Source of the DNA: Pseudomonas sp. UMAB-08
GTDB taxonomy: Bacteria; Pseudomonadota; Gammaproteobacteria; Pseudomonadales; Pseudomonadaceae
Direction of reading: 5' to 3'
Length of the DNA stretch: 64,000 nucleotides
Assembly: GCF_900095225.1 (NCBI RefSeq)
Contig: NZ_LT607416.1
Span: 1-64,000, forward strand
In this document: one piece after another, positions 44,806-55,723 of the stretch
Position numbering within the stretch: the stretch's first letter is position 1
Layout: every line of letters begins with the position of its first letter
The notes under the pieces: generated by a model
The model's input: the letters and a program-made list of their open reading frames with translations, nothing else
The model's database searches: none
What the model was told of the DNA's origin: nothing
Position numbers and translations under genes: made by a program

Positions 44806-46260
44806 TCATAACCCGGCTTGCGCGGTGTTTTGCGCAGCTCGTGGGAACACGTTGCGTTTGCATATTTTCGCTTCGACTTGCTGAGGTGCAGCGCCCGCTT
44901 CCGGGCCCTGTACTTCCACGGCGAGCAATTGCTGGTCAGCCCAGTCCTTGTCGTCGCGCAGTTCAAAGGCGAAACGCCCGTCTGTATCGGATGTTGTCGG
45001 TTTTTCGATTTTCAGGTCTTCATGCCGGCCATTCATGTACCAGAGCGTGGCGTGCAAGGTTTTCACCGACGTGTCGGCGAAGCGGATGTCGACCTGATTA
45101 CTGCCGTTGCGCACATCCTTGATGCCGTTTTTGCCATTGACCAGAAGCTCATTGGCCCCGGTTTTCAGCGTGGCGCTCTGGCTCATGATTGCAGTCTTGC
45201 CTTCGCAGCCGTTGTCGAGCAGCGACATCATCTGCCGGTAGATGGTCTCTTGGTCCAGGCGATACAACGGCGAGAATTCCCAGATCAGGATTTTCGGCGG
45301 TTTCTTCTGGAAGTCTTCGCTGCCCAGGTATTGCAGCATTGAGCCTTCCAGCCCACCACCGGGGAAGGCGACGTTGAGAACGTCTGCGCCGATGTACTCT
45401 TCAAGGAAGCCGGAGAAGTTGTAGTTCTTGCCGCTGTGGCTGGTACCGACCAGGGTGATTTCCGGGTTGCCGGAATCGCCGAACAGGTCGCCGTCAGCGG
45501 CTTCGCCTTTGGGCTCGGTCACAAACTGATCCATGTACTGGATCGCGTAGGTGTTGCCGCACAGTTGCGCGGCCATGTTGTGCAGGGTACCGGTCTTGCC
45601 CATGCGCCCAGACTTGTGGCTTTCGAACTCACGCTTGGGGATATCAGCGAACCCCGGTACCTGCTTGACCTTTTCGGCGACGATTTTCGCCGTGCGCTGA
45701 GCACCGTAAGGCGTCCAGTGCTGGTCACCACGGAAGTAGAAGTCGTGCCCCTGTTCGTCCTTGGTCGAGGGCTCATTGGTCAGTGGCGACAGGTCGGGTA
45801 CCCAGTAACCCATCTGGCTGAAACGGCCGAGCATGGCCTGGTAGTTTTTCAACGCTGTTTCGTAGTCGTACTTGGCGAGTTCAGCCGGGAACAGCTTGTT
45901 ACGATCGACCAGACCACGGGTGGGTTGGTACACCACGACCAGCTCGATACCTTTGCTTTTGAAGGCGTCGTGCAGTTCTTTCATGCGCCGATAGCCTTCG
46001 GGCGAGGTGTCGAATTGGGTCCGCAGGTCTTCCTGGGTACGGAACAGCCAGTCACCCTGAGCCTGTACCAGCGTGGTGAAGTTCTGCTGATAGCGCGTGG
46101 TGTAGTTCTTCGCGTCCAGCGCCTGCGGGCAAATATTGCAGCAAGGCTCGGCGGTGAACGTCGGCGCGTGAGCGTCATCGGCGCGCACGCCGCTCGAGGC
46201 TGCGAAGATGGCTGCCGTGAGGCCCGAGAGGCTGAGTAACTTGATCAATTGAGCATGCAT
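44806..46260 (-). CDS. algX: Alginate biosynthesis protein AlgX
   Basis: A 484-residue periplasmic protein with a signal peptide (about 1-27), an SGNH acetyltransferase domain and a C-terminal carbohydrate-binding module. The catalytic Asp179 and His181 are in GDQHWTPYG, and the Ser is in VGTSHSGKN. AlgX performs the terminal O-acetylation of alginate and bridges to the export machinery. Spaced 12 bp from algG and 7 bp from algL. Confidence 0.95.
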   Translation of the reverse strand: MHAQLIKLLSLSGLTAAIFAASSGVRADDAHAPTFTAEPCCNICPQALDAKNYTTRYQQNFTTLVQAQGDWLFRTQEDLRTQFDTSPEGYRRMKELHDAFKSKGIELVVVYQPTRGLVDRNKLFPAELAKYDYETALKNYQAMLGRFSQMGYWVPDLSPLTNEPSTKDEQGHDFYFRGDQHWTPYGAQRTAKIVAEKVKQVPGFADIPKREFESHKSGRMGKTGTLHNMAAQLCGNTYAIQYMDQFVTEPKGEAADGDLFGDSGNPEITLVGTSHSGKNYNFSGFLEEYIGADVLNVAFPGGGLEGSMLQYLGSEDFQKKPPKILIWEFSPLYRLDQETIYRQMMSLLDNGCEGKTAIMSQSATLKTGANELLVNGKNGIKDVRNGSNQVDIRFADTSVKTLHATLWYMNGRHEDLKIEKPTTSDTDGRFAFELRDDKDWADQQLLAVEVQGPEAGAAPQQVEAKICKRNVFPRAAQNTAQAGL

Positions 46261-46272
46261 AAATAGGTTTCC

Positions 46273-47838
46273 TCAGTCCCGGAGATCGGTCTGGCGTTCG
46301 ACCGGGTCGATCAACACGGCTTTCTTCTGGCGCACCAGCAGGTCGAGAATTTCGTCCTGACGTTCACCGAGAATCCCGTTGAAGCTGATCCCGTTGGATT
46401 TGGTCGGTGCGAGCATCGACACCCGATACAGCTCGACACTCAATGGCGAGTCGATGGACAGTGGGCCGGAACCGTTGGCGGCGAGTTCGCCACCGACAAC
46501 GATCAGCGAGACCTTGGTGTCGAAGGGGTCAAGGGCGATGTCACGGTCGGTGTCGCTCAAATCCTTGATGTGCCCGTAGACGCCCATCAGGCCATTGGCC
46601 ATGGCGATGTTTTCGTACAACCGGATATTCACGCTGTTACGGACACGAATACCGTGGCGACGGTTGTTGATCACACGGTTGCCCCAGATCAGGTTGTCGC
46701 CACTCTCGTACATCGTGATGCCGTCGGAATGGTTCTGAAAAATCTCGTTGTAAGCGATCAGGTTGTTCACGCTGTTACGGTCGATCACCACGCCTGACAG
46801 GTTGTTGTCGTAGCTGCGGTTGCCGAAGATAAAGCTGTCGTTGACCTCGCGGGAAATAATGATCCCGTGTTTTTTCTTGGTCCCGTAGACCGTGTTATCG
46901 GCGATGATCAGACCGTGTGAGCGGTCATGCGGGTCAATCCCGTAGACGATGTTGTCACGGTAGGTATTGCCCTTGACCACCACGTCACGCGCTTCATAGC
47001 AGTAGAAGCCGTACCACATGTCCGAGAACTCGGAACCGATGATCCAGCCGGTCGGTTCCGGGCGTTTCAGGACCTTGGCCATGTTCGGCGTGTACTGGGA
47101 AATACTCACGCCATAGGATTTGCTGTTGGCATAACCGAAGCTGGCGATTTTGCTGTTGACGATATAGGTCTCGGTGCCGCCCCAGGACAGCAGGAACGGA
47201 CGAAACTCATTCGGCTTGCGAAAGGTCGCCGGGCCGTTGTCGGCTTCGCGCCATCCGGTGATTTTGGTGTCCCGGACAAACAGCTGACCATCGTTGATCA
47301 AGAACGAACCGGCTTCCTGCGACAAGCGCAGCTCTTGAGTCTTGTTATCGATTTCAAGAATGCCCTTGCGTCCAACGACAATCGGCAATCTGGCCAGGAA
47401 TACACCGGGCGAGGTTTCGCTGAAGTACTGCTTGGGCAGGCTTTTGCTCAGGTCACGCAAGTTCACGTAACCGTCTTCGATAAAGATCGCCTGGGGGATG
47501 CCGTGCTGGCGTGCCACCCATTCGGTCATCTTGTTATCGCCACCGATAAAATCTTTCAGGGCGTCTTCCTGCATCATGCGCCGGACTTTGATCTTGCCCG
47601 GTTTGCTGCGCACGATTTTCTTGGCGACGGCTTCGGCGGTATAGCCGGAGATGTCGGGCAGTTTAGGCTTGGCCAGTTCCAGCGGCGCGGTGGGCGGGCT
47701 GGTCACGGTGTAGGTCTTGGCCTGCTGCAGGCCTTTGGCCGGAGCAGCAGGGTCGACCGCGGCAAACGCTGCGGCGCTGGCCAGCATCAAGGCGCTGGCC
47801 AGCAGGCTGACGGAGCCTCTCATGGGTAGACTGTTCAT
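46273..47838 (-). CDS. algG: Mannuronan C5-epimerase
   Basis: A 521-residue periplasmic right-handed beta-helix enzyme converting mannuronate to guluronate in the polymer. The catalytic DPHDR motif starts at Asp302, within a run of parallel-helix repeats (NTVYG, NRSYDNNLSG, NEIFQNHSDG). The signal peptide spans about 1-26. The ATG at 47838 is selected by the GGGAGCG ribosome site upstream. Longer in-frame starts overlap algE and are rejected. Confidence 0.95.
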   Translation of the reverse strand: MNSLPMRGSVSLLASALMLASAAAFAAVDPAAPAKGLQQAKTYTVTSPPTAPLELAKPKLPDISGYTAEAVAKKIVRSKPGKIKVRRMMQEDALKDFIGGDNKMTEWVARQHGIPQAIFIEDGYVNLRDLSKSLPKQYFSETSPGVFLARLPIVVGRKGILEIDNKTQELRLSQEAGSFLINDGQLFVRDTKITGWREADNGPATFRKPNEFRPFLLSWGGTETYIVNSKIASFGYANSKSYGVSISQYTPNMAKVLKRPEPTGWIIGSEFSDMWYGFYCYEARDVVVKGNTYRDNIVYGIDPHDRSHGLIIADNTVYGTKKKHGIIISREVNDSFIFGNRSYDNNLSGVVIDRNSVNNLIAYNEIFQNHSDGITMYESGDNLIWGNRVINNRRHGIRVRNSVNIRLYENIAMANGLMGVYGHIKDLSDTDRDIALDPFDTKVSLIVVGGELAANGSGPLSIDSPLSVELYRVSMLAPTKSNGISFNGILGERQDEILDLLVRQKKAVLIDPVERQTDLRD

Positions 47839-47863
47839 CGTATCGCTCCCTTGGCGGCTTGCA

Positions 47864-49342
47864 TCAGAAGCGCCAGATGACGTCGATAAAGGCGCGGTGC
47901 ATATACGAATCCACTTCTTTACCGTAAGCATCGCCAGGTTTGAACACACCGCCACGGAACCGCACCAGTGCCGACGGTTCGTCGATGGACTGGCTCAGTG
48001 CCGCGGGCAGCAGGCCCTGTTTGAAGTACTTGGTGACGACCAGGTCCATTTCTTGACCGAGGTCTTTTTTACCGTCCATCAAGGGCAGAGACGTGCTGGA
48101 CTCAACCGCGCCGTCAGCGTTGTAGGAGTTCTCCACGGCATTGATACCGGTGGTGCCCACGGCTTTGTTGCCGTCGACGCGCCAGAACTTGTGGTAGACC
48201 AGGCTGGCGTCGTAGTCGTCGCGCAACATCCAGGAACCGAACAGGGTGCCGGTTTGTACGTTGTTCATGCTGCCGCGGAAGGCCTCGCCGAAACGGTGGA
48301 CGCGCGAGCGGGTGCCGGTGTAGTTCGAACGGTTGCTTTCCAGGCCGTTCTGTTCGTAGTCGCCGCTGGCGCGGGCATAGGCCGCACCGACTTGCCAGTT
48401 AGGGTCCAGACGCAGACGGATCCCCATGTCAGTGGCCCAGCCGTCGACGTTGCCGCTGGTTTTTTCGCCTGCAGTACTGACACCGTTCACGGTCGAAGGG
48501 TGGATCGAGTCGCGGTCGCCGCTCATCCCGGTCAGGCTGGCCCAGTAATTGATGGTGTTGGTATTGCGGTAGTTATAGGCATCGCTGTTGGCTTCGACAC
48601 CCAGCCAGGTCAGGTCGCCATTTTGGGTTTTATCCAGGGAGTCGACTTGATCGAGGCCGGTCTTGAGCTTGCCGTCATCGTGAGTGTGATGAGCGCGCAC
48701 GCCAGCCCACTGGCCGGGTCTCCACTGCGCCGAAATATCGCCAAACAGGTGCAGGCGATCTTTGTCTTTAGGCGACAGTTCGGAGAGGTCGGTGCGGTAT
48801 TCGCTGAAGCGTTCCGCTGCGCCAAGGTTGGCCCGGAGCAACGTGGTGTCGAAGGTCCAGTTCAGGGCTTCGATATTGGCGTCGCGCCACATGCCATCGT
48901 CGTTGCGCAGGCGCTGACGGCCCAAGCGCAGCTCCTCGCCAGGGTAAGGGGTCAGACCTTTGTAGCCGATCCAGAACTCACGCAAGGCCAGGTAGCTTTT
49001 GTCGGGTTTTCGATCATCGCTGGCGCTGGAACCGTTGCCGGTATCTGACTGTTGCAGGGTGTCGGTTTCGATAATGTCCGTCGAAGTGACTGCCTGGCCC
49101 ATGGCGTAGGCGCTCCAGTTACCGCGCTCGCCGTAGGCCCATGGACGCAAGTCCAGGCCGACCCCGTTGACATCGCCACCTGAGCGAGTGCCCAGGTCGC
49201 GGTCGTCTTCGGATTGGCCGGTGACTTTAACTTCCAGACCGAAGTTCTTGGTCTCGGTCAGTGCTGCTGCCAACGCCGGGGTGGCCGAGAGCAGGGAAAA
49301 GCTCAGGCCCAGGCCAGCTGTCATCCAGTGATTCAACTTCAT
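47864..49342 (-). CDS. algE: Alginate export outer-membrane porin
   Basis: A 492-residue protein with a signal peptide (about 1-25) and an 18-strand beta-barrel pattern ending in Phe (IDVIWRF). AlgE is the electropositive channel through which alginate leaves the cell, gated by loops and assisted by AlgK. The start codon overlaps the algK stop by 4 bases, so the two are coupled. Confidence 0.95.
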   Translation of the reverse strand: MKLNHWMTAGLGLSFSLLSATPALAAALTETKNFGLEVKVTGQSEDDRDLGTRSGGDVNGVGLDLRPWAYGERGNWSAYAMGQAVTSTDIIETDTLQQSDTGNGSSASDDRKPDKSYLALREFWIGYKGLTPYPGEELRLGRQRLRNDDGMWRDANIEALNWTFDTTLLRANLGAAERFSEYRTDLSELSPKDKDRLHLFGDISAQWRPGQWAGVRAHHTHDDGKLKTGLDQVDSLDKTQNGDLTWLGVEANSDAYNYRNTNTINYWASLTGMSGDRDSIHPSTVNGVSTAGEKTSGNVDGWATDMGIRLRLDPNWQVGAAYARASGDYEQNGLESNRSNYTGTRSRVHRFGEAFRGSMNNVQTGTLFGSWMLRDDYDASLVYHKFWRVDGNKAVGTTGINAVENSYNADGAVESSTSLPLMDGKKDLGQEMDLVVTKYFKQGLLPAALSQSIDEPSALVRFRGGVFKPGDAYGKEVDSYMHRAFIDVIWRF

Positions 49343-50751
49343 AGAGCTTCCTCGGCGTCTTCTTGTTGCAGAGCATGCAGGGCCAGATTGTTCTGGGCGG
49401 ACGTGCCACGTACCTGTTGCTCTTGTTGCAACAGACGTTGGGCTTCGACGCGCTGTGCAGGCAGCAGTTGGTCATTGATTTGTTGCGCAAGTTCGGTCGC
49501 TTCCGGGGTCGGAGCGTCCTGCTTCAGCGCCAGTTGGCTGAACACGTAGGCGTTGACCGGGTTAGGCAAGGTGCCCTTACCTTGGGAGAACAACTGCGCG
49601 AGGGCGTAGTCGGCGCTGTTCTGACCGCCGCGAGCGGCTATCAACAGTTGCTCGACGGCCTTTTGCGGGTAGACCTGGCCGAGGTAGCCCCGGCGGTAGA
49701 TCTGACCCAGGTAGTAGTGCGCGGCAATTTCGCTGCCAGCGGCTTTCTGCAGATGAGCTTCGGCCTGCTTGGCATCGGGCAGGACCCATTTGCCTTCGTA
49801 ATAGAGCTTGCCCAACAGCAGTTCGGCACGCGGTTGATCCGCTGCGCGACCATTGTTCAGGTACTCCATCATCTTGTTCACGTCGCCCAGTTCCGGGAAG
49901 TCATAGAGCAACTTCGCCAGGGTGACCCAGGAAACCGGATAGCCCGGTGCGACTTTTTCCAGCAGTTGCTGAGCTGTTTTTTCATCAGGCTTGCCGAGCT
50001 CAGAGTCGCTCAATACACGCGCGACACCGTCAACCCGTTGTGCTGAAACCTTGCCGAGCGCGTAAGCGCTTTGCAGTTGGGCAATCAGAGCAGCCTGTTG
50101 ATCCACTTGCGCGCGTTTCTGGTAAACGGTGGCCAGTTCGACGTAGCAGATGTCGGTGACGAGCAGGGCTTTCTTGCAGATGCTTTCGATTTCATCCAGA
50201 TGCTGATCGTAGGTGTTCTGCGTGCGATAGAGCAGCACCTGGGCCAGGCCCGCTTCCGGGTAGCCGGCCGCTCGCCATTGCTCGATCTGCCGTTGCGCGT
50301 TGACCTTCGGGAAGGTCTGCGGGTATTGCAGGTACAGCATCGCCAACGGAATCAATGTGCCGCCTTCGCCATTGGCAAAGGCCTTTTTCAGCAGGACCTC
50401 GGCTTCATGGTGTTCGGCTTCCGTGGCGTCTGGCCGTGCAACCAGCAAGCGACCCAACCGGGCCTGAGCCCGGGGCGACGTGTCGGCTGCGGCGCGGTAA
50501 GTGGCTTCAGCTTGTTTGAGCTGGGCGGGGTCACGGGTTTCGACCTGAATATCCGCCAGGCCGACCTGTGCATCGCTATAACCCAGGTCCGCCAGTTGCC
50601 GATAGTTCTGCTGTGCCATCGCGGTGTCGCCGCGTTTGAGGGCTTCGTTGGCCAAGCGCTGATCGGGCAGGCCAGCGCAACCGCTAAGGCCGATCGCCAC
50701 GGCGAGGCCCAGCAGGGTAGGGGTCGACAGCTTTCGTAGTGGGCTAGCCAT
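49339..50751 (-). CDS. algK: Alginate biosynthesis TPR lipoprotein
   Basis: A 470-residue outer-membrane lipoprotein with lipobox LSGC (Cys25) and about ten Sel1-like/TPR helical repeats (for example [25 protein letters not shown] in part). AlgK aids AlgE placement and links it to the periplasmic complex. It lies 2 bp after alg44 and overlaps algE. Confidence 0.95.
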   Translation of the reverse strand: MASPLRKLSTPTLLGLAVAIGLSGCAGLPDQRLANEALKRGDTAMAQQNYRQLADLGYSDAQVGLADIQVETRDPAQLKQAEATYRAAADTSPRAQARLGRLLVARPDATEAEHHEAEVLLKKAFANGEGGTLIPLAMLYLQYPQTFPKVNAQRQIEQWRAAGYPEAGLAQVLLYRTQNTYDQHLDEIESICKKALLVTDICYVELATVYQKRAQVDQQAALIAQLQSAYALGKVSAQRVDGVARVLSDSELGKPDEKTAQQLLEKVAPGYPVSWVTLAKLLYDFPELGDVNKMMEYLNNGRAADQPRAELLLGKLYYEGKWVLPDAKQAEAHLQKAAGSEIAAHYYLGQIYRRGYLGQVYPQKAVEQLLIAARGGQNSADYALAQLFSQGKGTLPNPVNAYVFSQLALKQDAPTPEATELAQQINDQLLPAQRVEAQRLLQQEQQVRGTSAQNNLALHALQQEDAEEAL

Positions 50752-50753
50752 AT

Positions 50754-51923
50754 TTAGAGACCCGCGGCCATGGCTTTGTCGATCAGCCAGTTCAATGAAG
50801 GACCACGGTCGCTGGTGACTTCCACCGGACGACCGGACAGGCTGCTGCTCAGGGACTCGTCAGGCTTGATCTGCACGCGAATGTCGGTAGACAGTTCGGT
50901 GTTGCTGTTGTTGACGCTGCTGACGATCTTGCCGCGGCGGATCGTATCTTCGCCCGCAACCTGGAAGTTCACTGGGGTGCCAGGGCGTACGTCGGCGAAC
51001 TGGCGATAGCTGAAGCGGGCTTCAACGGTGGCTTCGGTGTTGCGTGGGACCAGTTGGAAGATCACTGCGCCTTTACCGGCGAACTGACCATCAGCGACCA
51101 GTTGTTTGGCGATGATGCAGTCACACGGGCTGGTCAGGGTGCCGCTCAATTGCCGGGCGAACAGGTCTTCGACCTTGGCCGGTTGCAGTTGCGCGTCATC
51201 CAGGTGGTCTTTGAGCATTTCCAGCATGCTGGTGCTGAACGAGGCCAGTGGCGCACCTTTGGCGACCACGCCATCAGTACCGGCCAGGCTTTGCACGGTC
51301 CCTTCGCGAGGCATGGTCACGTCCATGCTCGGCACGCTGACCACGCCGGCTGTTGCATGACTGACGAAGTACAGGCCATAAACCGATTTGAAGATAAAGC
51401 CGAACGCGACCAGGCCGACGATGAAGATCCCCAGGCTGAAGGTCACGGCGCGCAGGCGGCCGAAGAACGTCATGCCGCTGCCGCCGTCCTTGACCTTGCG
51501 TGCCTTGGTGAAATTGTCGCGCTGCAAGGTGGCGAGTACTTCGCCCATGGTCACGATGTCACCGCTCAAGTGCGAGGTGATCAGGTGGCGCAGGGTGGCG
51601 ATGTCTTGCTGTTCCAGGTTCTGGAACTGGCAGCCGGCACGGCCGGTACGAGCATCAAAGGAGCGAACCTGCAGTTCAACGTCCATGGCCAGGCCAAGGT
51701 TATCGATGACGAACTGCAGACGGCCTTTCTGTACTTCGCCGATTTTCAGGGGCTGGCGACCGGCGTTGAAGCACAGGCCGCCGGCAGACAGGTCTTCGAC
51801 CTGGGCGATATGGGCGGTACCGTCGCTGCCGAAGAAGCGCAGTTTGGCCGGTATTTTGACCCGAGCGTGCTGGCGCTGAGCTTCAGATTCATGCACTACA
51901 TTCACATTCACGGCGGTATTCAT
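50754..51923 (-). CDS. alg44: Alginate polymerase co-subunit, PilZ c-di-GMP receptor
   Basis: A 389-residue inner-membrane protein. Its N-terminal PilZ domain has Arg17/Arg21 (RxxxR) and Asp44-x-Ser46-x-x-Gly49 exactly as in P. aeruginosa Alg44, so c-di-GMP control of polymerisation is predicted. One membrane helix at about 165-190 leads to a periplasmic membrane-fusion-like part. It acts with Alg8. Confidence 0.96.
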   Translation of the reverse strand: MNTAVNVNVVHESEAQRQHARVKIPAKLRFFGSDGTAHIAQVEDLSAGGLCFNAGRQPLKIGEVQKGRLQFVIDNLGLAMDVELQVRSFDARTGRAGCQFQNLEQQDIATLRHLITSHLSGDIVTMGEVLATLQRDNFTKARKVKDGGSGMTFFGRLRAVTFSLGIFIVGLVAFGFIFKSVYGLYFVSHATAGVVSVPSMDVTMPREGTVQSLAGTDGVVAKGAPLASFSTSMLEMLKDHLDDAQLQPAKVEDLFARQLSGTLTSPCDCIIAKQLVADGQFAGKGAVIFQLVPRNTEATVEARFSYRQFADVRPGTPVNFQVAGEDTIRRGKIVSSVNNSNTELSTDIRVQIKPDESLSSSLSGRPVEVTSDRGPSLNWLIDKAMAAGL

Positions 51924-51966
51924 GGCGGTAATTCCTACTTAATCAATTGATCCATTGGCCCGGTGG

Positions 51967-53448
51967 TCAGACCATCGTCAGCAGCACGGCGACAAACACG
52001 CTGCCTGCGGAGAAGGTCATGGTCCGAGACGACCAGGTGTTGAACCAACGTTGGAAGCTGGCCAGGTCGCGAGTGAGTTTGGTGTCCTGGCGAGTCCAGG
52101 ACTGTTGATCGAGGCGGAAGAAAACGTAGATTTTCACCAGCGCACCGACGATCTGGTTGTAATAGAGAATCACGGGGTAAGCGGGGCCGATGGTGTGTCC
52201 GGTGCAGGACAGCAACAGCGTCAGGATGAGGCGGGTGATACCGATCCACAGCAGGTACATCAGGATGAACGTCATGCCGTATTTGAAGCTGGCGATCAGG
52301 GCGACAGTCAGCCCCAGAATCGAGGTCCACATCGACACGCGTTGATCGAACAGCACCACGCTGGTGAACAACCCCAGGCGCCTTACACCCAGACCCAACG
52401 CGCGGGAGTTCTGCCGCAGGTTGTTGCCGTACCAGCGGAACATCAGTTTGCGGCTGGCCTTGATGAAGCTCTTTTCCGGCGGATGTTCAACGGTGTTGAT
52501 CGAGGCGTCCGGTACGTAGAACGTGTCGTAACCCAAGCGCATCAGGCTGAACCAGCTGGACTTGTCATCGCCGGTCAGGAACTTGAAGGTGCCCAGGCGC
52601 CAATGGTGCAGGGAGTCGCTTTCGACGTCGGCGATGAATTCCGGGTCGGTAACCACTTCGGCGCGGAACACCGACATCCGGCCGGTCATGGTCAGCACGC
52701 GCTTGGACAGGGCCATGGAACACATGTTGAGGTGACGCTGGGCGAAGCGCAGCTTGTGCCACTCGCTCATGATGTAGCCGCCACGGACTTCGCAGAACTC
52801 ATTGGTGGTCAAGCCGCCAACGTTGCCGAACAACTGGAACCAAGGCACGGTCTTGCGCACGACACCCGGGCTGAGCACGGTGTCGCCATCAATCACCGCA
52901 ACCACGGCGCGGGCATCGGGCATGTGTCGGGAAATGGCGCGGAAGCCAAAGGCCAGGCCGTCACGTTTACCGGTACCTGCGATGCGCACGAAGTCCAGCT
53001 TGACCCGCTCAGGTGGATTGAGTCTGGCCCACATGCTCTTGACCAGCAGCTCGTCGGACATCTCTACCAGGGAGCAGACAATCGTTGTCGGGTAGCCGCA
53101 TTCAATGGCTTCGCGAATCACCGAGCTGTACACCTGGGCGGTGGTCAGGGCATCGATTCGAAAACTGGTGACCATCAGAAACACATGGGATGGATCTGCC
53201 GCGCTGCCGAGCTTGCGCACTTTGCGGCGCAGGTGCGGATAGACCACGTACAGAAACAGCATGCCGCGCAGAAAGTGCGTGGCGCCCATGGAGTAGCGCC
53301 AGATGCCGACAGCGCCAATCAGGAACAGAAAGTTCTTCGACTGAGAGTCGAAGATACTGGTAGGCAGCGCCAGAGCGAGGCCCATTAATATACTGAGATA
53401 AAACAGCCAACCTGCGGCCTGAAGTAGGCCGTGCTTTAGCCTGTGCAT
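51967..53448 (-). CDS. alg8: Mannuronan synthase (glycosyltransferase)
   Basis: A 493-residue GT2 glycosyltransferase polymerising GDP-mannuronate. Membrane helices flank a cytosolic catalytic domain with VIDGDT (near 190), the TGDD acceptor motif and an RWYGNN segment in the QxxRW position. The ATG at 53448 (MHRLKHGLL) matches the P. aeruginosa N-terminus. An ATG three codons earlier at 53457 also has a ribosome site. Confidence 0.95.
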   Translation of the reverse strand: MHRLKHGLLQAAGWLFYLSILMGLALALPTSIFDSQSKNFLFLIGAVGIWRYSMGATHFLRGMLFLYVVYPHLRRKVRKLGSAADPSHVFLMVTSFRIDALTTAQVYSSVIREAIECGYPTTIVCSLVEMSDELLVKSMWARLNPPERVKLDFVRIAGTGKRDGLAFGFRAISRHMPDARAVVAVIDGDTVLSPGVVRKTVPWFQLFGNVGGLTTNEFCEVRGGYIMSEWHKLRFAQRHLNMCSMALSKRVLTMTGRMSVFRAEVVTDPEFIADVESDSLHHWRLGTFKFLTGDDKSSWFSLMRLGYDTFYVPDASINTVEHPPEKSFIKASRKLMFRWYGNNLRQNSRALGLGVRRLGLFTSVVLFDQRVSMWTSILGLTVALIASFKYGMTFILMYLLWIGITRLILTLLLSCTGHTIGPAYPVILYYNQIVGALVKIYVFFRLDQQSWTRQDTKLTRDLASFQRWFNTWSSRTMTFSAGSVFVAVLLTMV

Positions 53449-53550
53449 AATCTGCATCCGTCTCGATATCGGGCGAACCTTTTGGGTTGGCCCGAATGGG
53501 TTAAGGCAGGCATGTGTAGCTGATGCCCGTCAGTTAAGGTGATGGGTACG

Positions 53551-53574
53551 TGTGGGAGCGGATTCGCTCCCACA
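53551..53574. repeat. REP hairpin in the algD-alg8 gap
   Basis: TGTGGGAGCGGATTCGCTCC followed by CACA forms an 8-bp or longer stem around GGATTC, a common Pseudomonas REP core. It lies 32 bp after the algD stop codon, in a gap of about 157 bp before alg8. Confidence 0.7.
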
Positions 53575-53605
53575 GACCTTGACTGACGCTGTCAGGGCAG
53601 CTGGA

Positions 53606-54922
53606 TTACCAGCAGATACCTTCGGTCCGGCCACTTGTGCTTGTGGCGTTGGACATGAAACCAACCAGGTCGATAACCTGTTTGCCGGCCGGGGCTTTGT
53701 CTGCCAAGGCGCGGAACTTCTCGTCACGGTTGCCGAGAATGATCACGTCGGAGTTGTTGATCACTGCTTCAAAGTCCGAGTTGAGCAAGGACGAGACGTG
53801 AGGGATCTTCGACTCGATGTATTCCTTGTTCGCGCCGTGCATGCGGGCATATTCGACGTTGGTGTCGTAGATGCTCAGGTCGTAGCCTTTGCCGATCAGC
53901 ATTTCTGCCAGGTCCACCAGCGGGCTTTCGCGCAGGTCATCGGTGCCAGCCTTGAAGCTGAGGCCGAGCAGGGCGACTTTGCGTTTGTCATGGCTGGTGA
54001 TGATGTCGAACGCGTTTTGCACTTGCGAAACGTTGCTGCGCATCAGCGAGTTGAGCAGCGGCGCATCAACGTCCAGCGAGCCGGCACGGTAGGTCAGGGC
54101 GCGAACATCTTTGGGCAGGCAAGAGCCGCCGAAAGCGAAGCCTGGACGCATGTAGTACTGGGACAGGTTGAGTGTTTTGTCCTGGCAGACCACGTCCATC
54201 ACTTCACGACCATCGACGCCCACCGCTTTAGCGATGTTGCCGATCTCGTTGGCGAAGGTGACCTTGGTTGCATGCCAGACGTTGCAGGTGTACTTGATCA
54301 TCTCGGCGACAGCGATGTCCTTGCGGATGATCGGTGCGTCGAGCTCTTCGTACAGCGCTTGCAACACGTCACCGGAGGCTTTGTCGAACTCGCCGATCAC
54401 GGTCATCGGTGGCAGATCGTAATCCTTGATCGCGGTGCTTTCACGCAGGAACTCAGGGTTGACCGCGACACCGAAGTCAACACCGGCTTTCTTGCCGGAG
54501 CAGTCTTCGAGGATCGGAATCACGACGTTGGCGACAGTGCCCGGCAACACGGTACTGCGCACGACGATGGTATGACGGGTGGTCTTGTCACGCAGGACAA
54601 AGCCAATTTCCCGGCAGACTGATTCGATGTAATCGAGTTCCAGATCGCCGTTCTTTTTGCTGGGCGTGCCCACGCAAATCATCGACAAATCAGTGTCGCG
54701 AATAGCGGCAGAGAAGTCCGTGGTGCCACGCAGTTTCCCGGTTTTGATGCCTTGCGCCAGAAGCTCTTCCAGGCCCGGTTCAACGATAGGCGATTTGCCA
54801 TTGTTGATCAGGTCAATCTTGGCGCTCGAGATGTCTACACCTACTACATCATGACCACGTGCAGACAGGCAACCGGCACATACTGCACCGACATAGCCCA
54901 AACCAAAGATGCTGATACGCAT
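53606..54922 (-). CDS. algD: GDP-mannose 6-dehydrogenase
   Basis: A 438-residue NAD-dependent enzyme and the committed step of alginate synthesis, oxidising GDP-mannose to GDP-mannuronate. The Rossmann motif GLGYVGAVCAG is at 7-17, and the catalytic Cys268 in GGSCLPKD is at the same position as in P. aeruginosa. First gene of the operon, with AAGGAGAATACG just before the ATG and a long non-coding upstream region. Confidence 0.97.
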   Translation of the reverse strand: MRISIFGLGYVGAVCAGCLSARGHDVVGVDISSAKIDLINNGKSPIVEPGLEELLAQGIKTGKLRGTTDFSAAIRDTDLSMICVGTPSKKNGDLELDYIESVCREIGFVLRDKTTRHTIVVRSTVLPGTVANVVIPILEDCSGKKAGVDFGVAVNPEFLRESTAIKDYDLPPMTVIGEFDKASGDVLQALYEELDAPIIRKDIAVAEMIKYTCNVWHATKVTFANEIGNIAKAVGVDGREVMDVVCQDKTLNLSQYYMRPGFAFGGSCLPKDVRALTYRAGSLDVDAPLLNSLMRSNVSQVQNAFDIITSHDKRKVALLGLSFKAGTDDLRESPLVDLAEMLIGKGYDLSIYDTNVEYARMHGANKEYIESKIPHVSSLLNSDFEAVINNSDVIILGNRDEKFRALADKAPAGKQVIDLVGFMSNATSTSGRTEGICW

Positions 54923-55723
54923 CGTATTCTCCTTGTTTATTCACGCCATAAGTTGGCTGGATATTGAGGTTGACCAGCAATAATCATCCGCCCAGCAGTG
55001 CGACGGTTAGACGTCACATACCGGGCGTAGGCATAGTTAAGTTGTGAGGGCCTAATAAGGGGCGCACTCAATGACGCTGATAAGGGCTGCACTTGGCCTA
55101 TTGTCAGGCTCTGGCCCATGGGGCTTGGCGAAGCACGCTAGGACGCGTTGCCGGCAAGCGCGGAGCGCACAGGCCTTGGTTCAGGGCCTTGATGTGCGTT
55201 ACCTGACAATTGCCACAAGCACTAGGATGGTGCTTTACCTGATCTTATTCAGACACAGGGTATTGCGTGATCTCCTGGGCTAACTCATCGACCCTGCGGT
55301 CGAACTTCATAGAGGGTAACTTCCCGGACCTTCTCGTCACCGTGTAAGTCATCGCTTACAATGTTGGCGAGAATTGTTACGATGGGTAAGAGCCTCTAAT
55401 TTTGATATTAGTTCCGGGCCGCCGATCTTCTTTTCGAAACTAAGCCATTTAAAATTTTCAGAAACCGTACTTGCATATTAGTGGCACTTACGGACGAGGC
55501 CTTAATGAATAGGGAGTTGCGGGCAGGAGATAGTTATAGGCCACTACCTGAAAGGGGGGGCGTCGCGGAGTGAAAAAAAGCTGTAATTTTTTTGAGAATT
55601 TCAGATTTCAAATTTACAAGACGTTTTGTTGGCGTCAATAAACCATCTAAAAGTGCGTATCAATCGGGTGTGGAAAGTGACAACGTGCACGCTTTCGAAT
55701 GAGCCGTGCACCTCACACTGCAT
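54923..55723. promoter_or_regulatory. algD: algD upstream regulatory region
   Basis: About 800 bp without a convincing gene between algD and yaaA. In P. aeruginosa the algD promoter has a long leader and remote AlgR/AmrZ sites, so the length fits. The far part (about 55380-55680) is AT-rich. I could not find a confident AlgU -35/-10 pair on the minus strand: the one GAACTT (55302-55307) points the wrong way and CAACTT (complement of 55039-55044) lacks a good -10. A GTGCACG/CGTGCAC dyad lies near 55684-55710. Confidence 0.5.

Noticed and set aside
43701..45122. 473-codon plus-strand open frame opposite algL/algX
   Set aside because: Antisense shadow of two clear alginate genes; no ribosome site or motif.
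51955..53388. 477-codon plus-strand open frame opposite alg8
   Set aside because: Antisense shadow; its His/Gln/Gly-rich composition is what the reverse of a membrane glycosyltransferase gene gives.
55302..55307. GAACTT as an AlgU -35 element for algD
   Set aside because: It is on the plus strand, pointing away from algD, and no matching -10 element follows.
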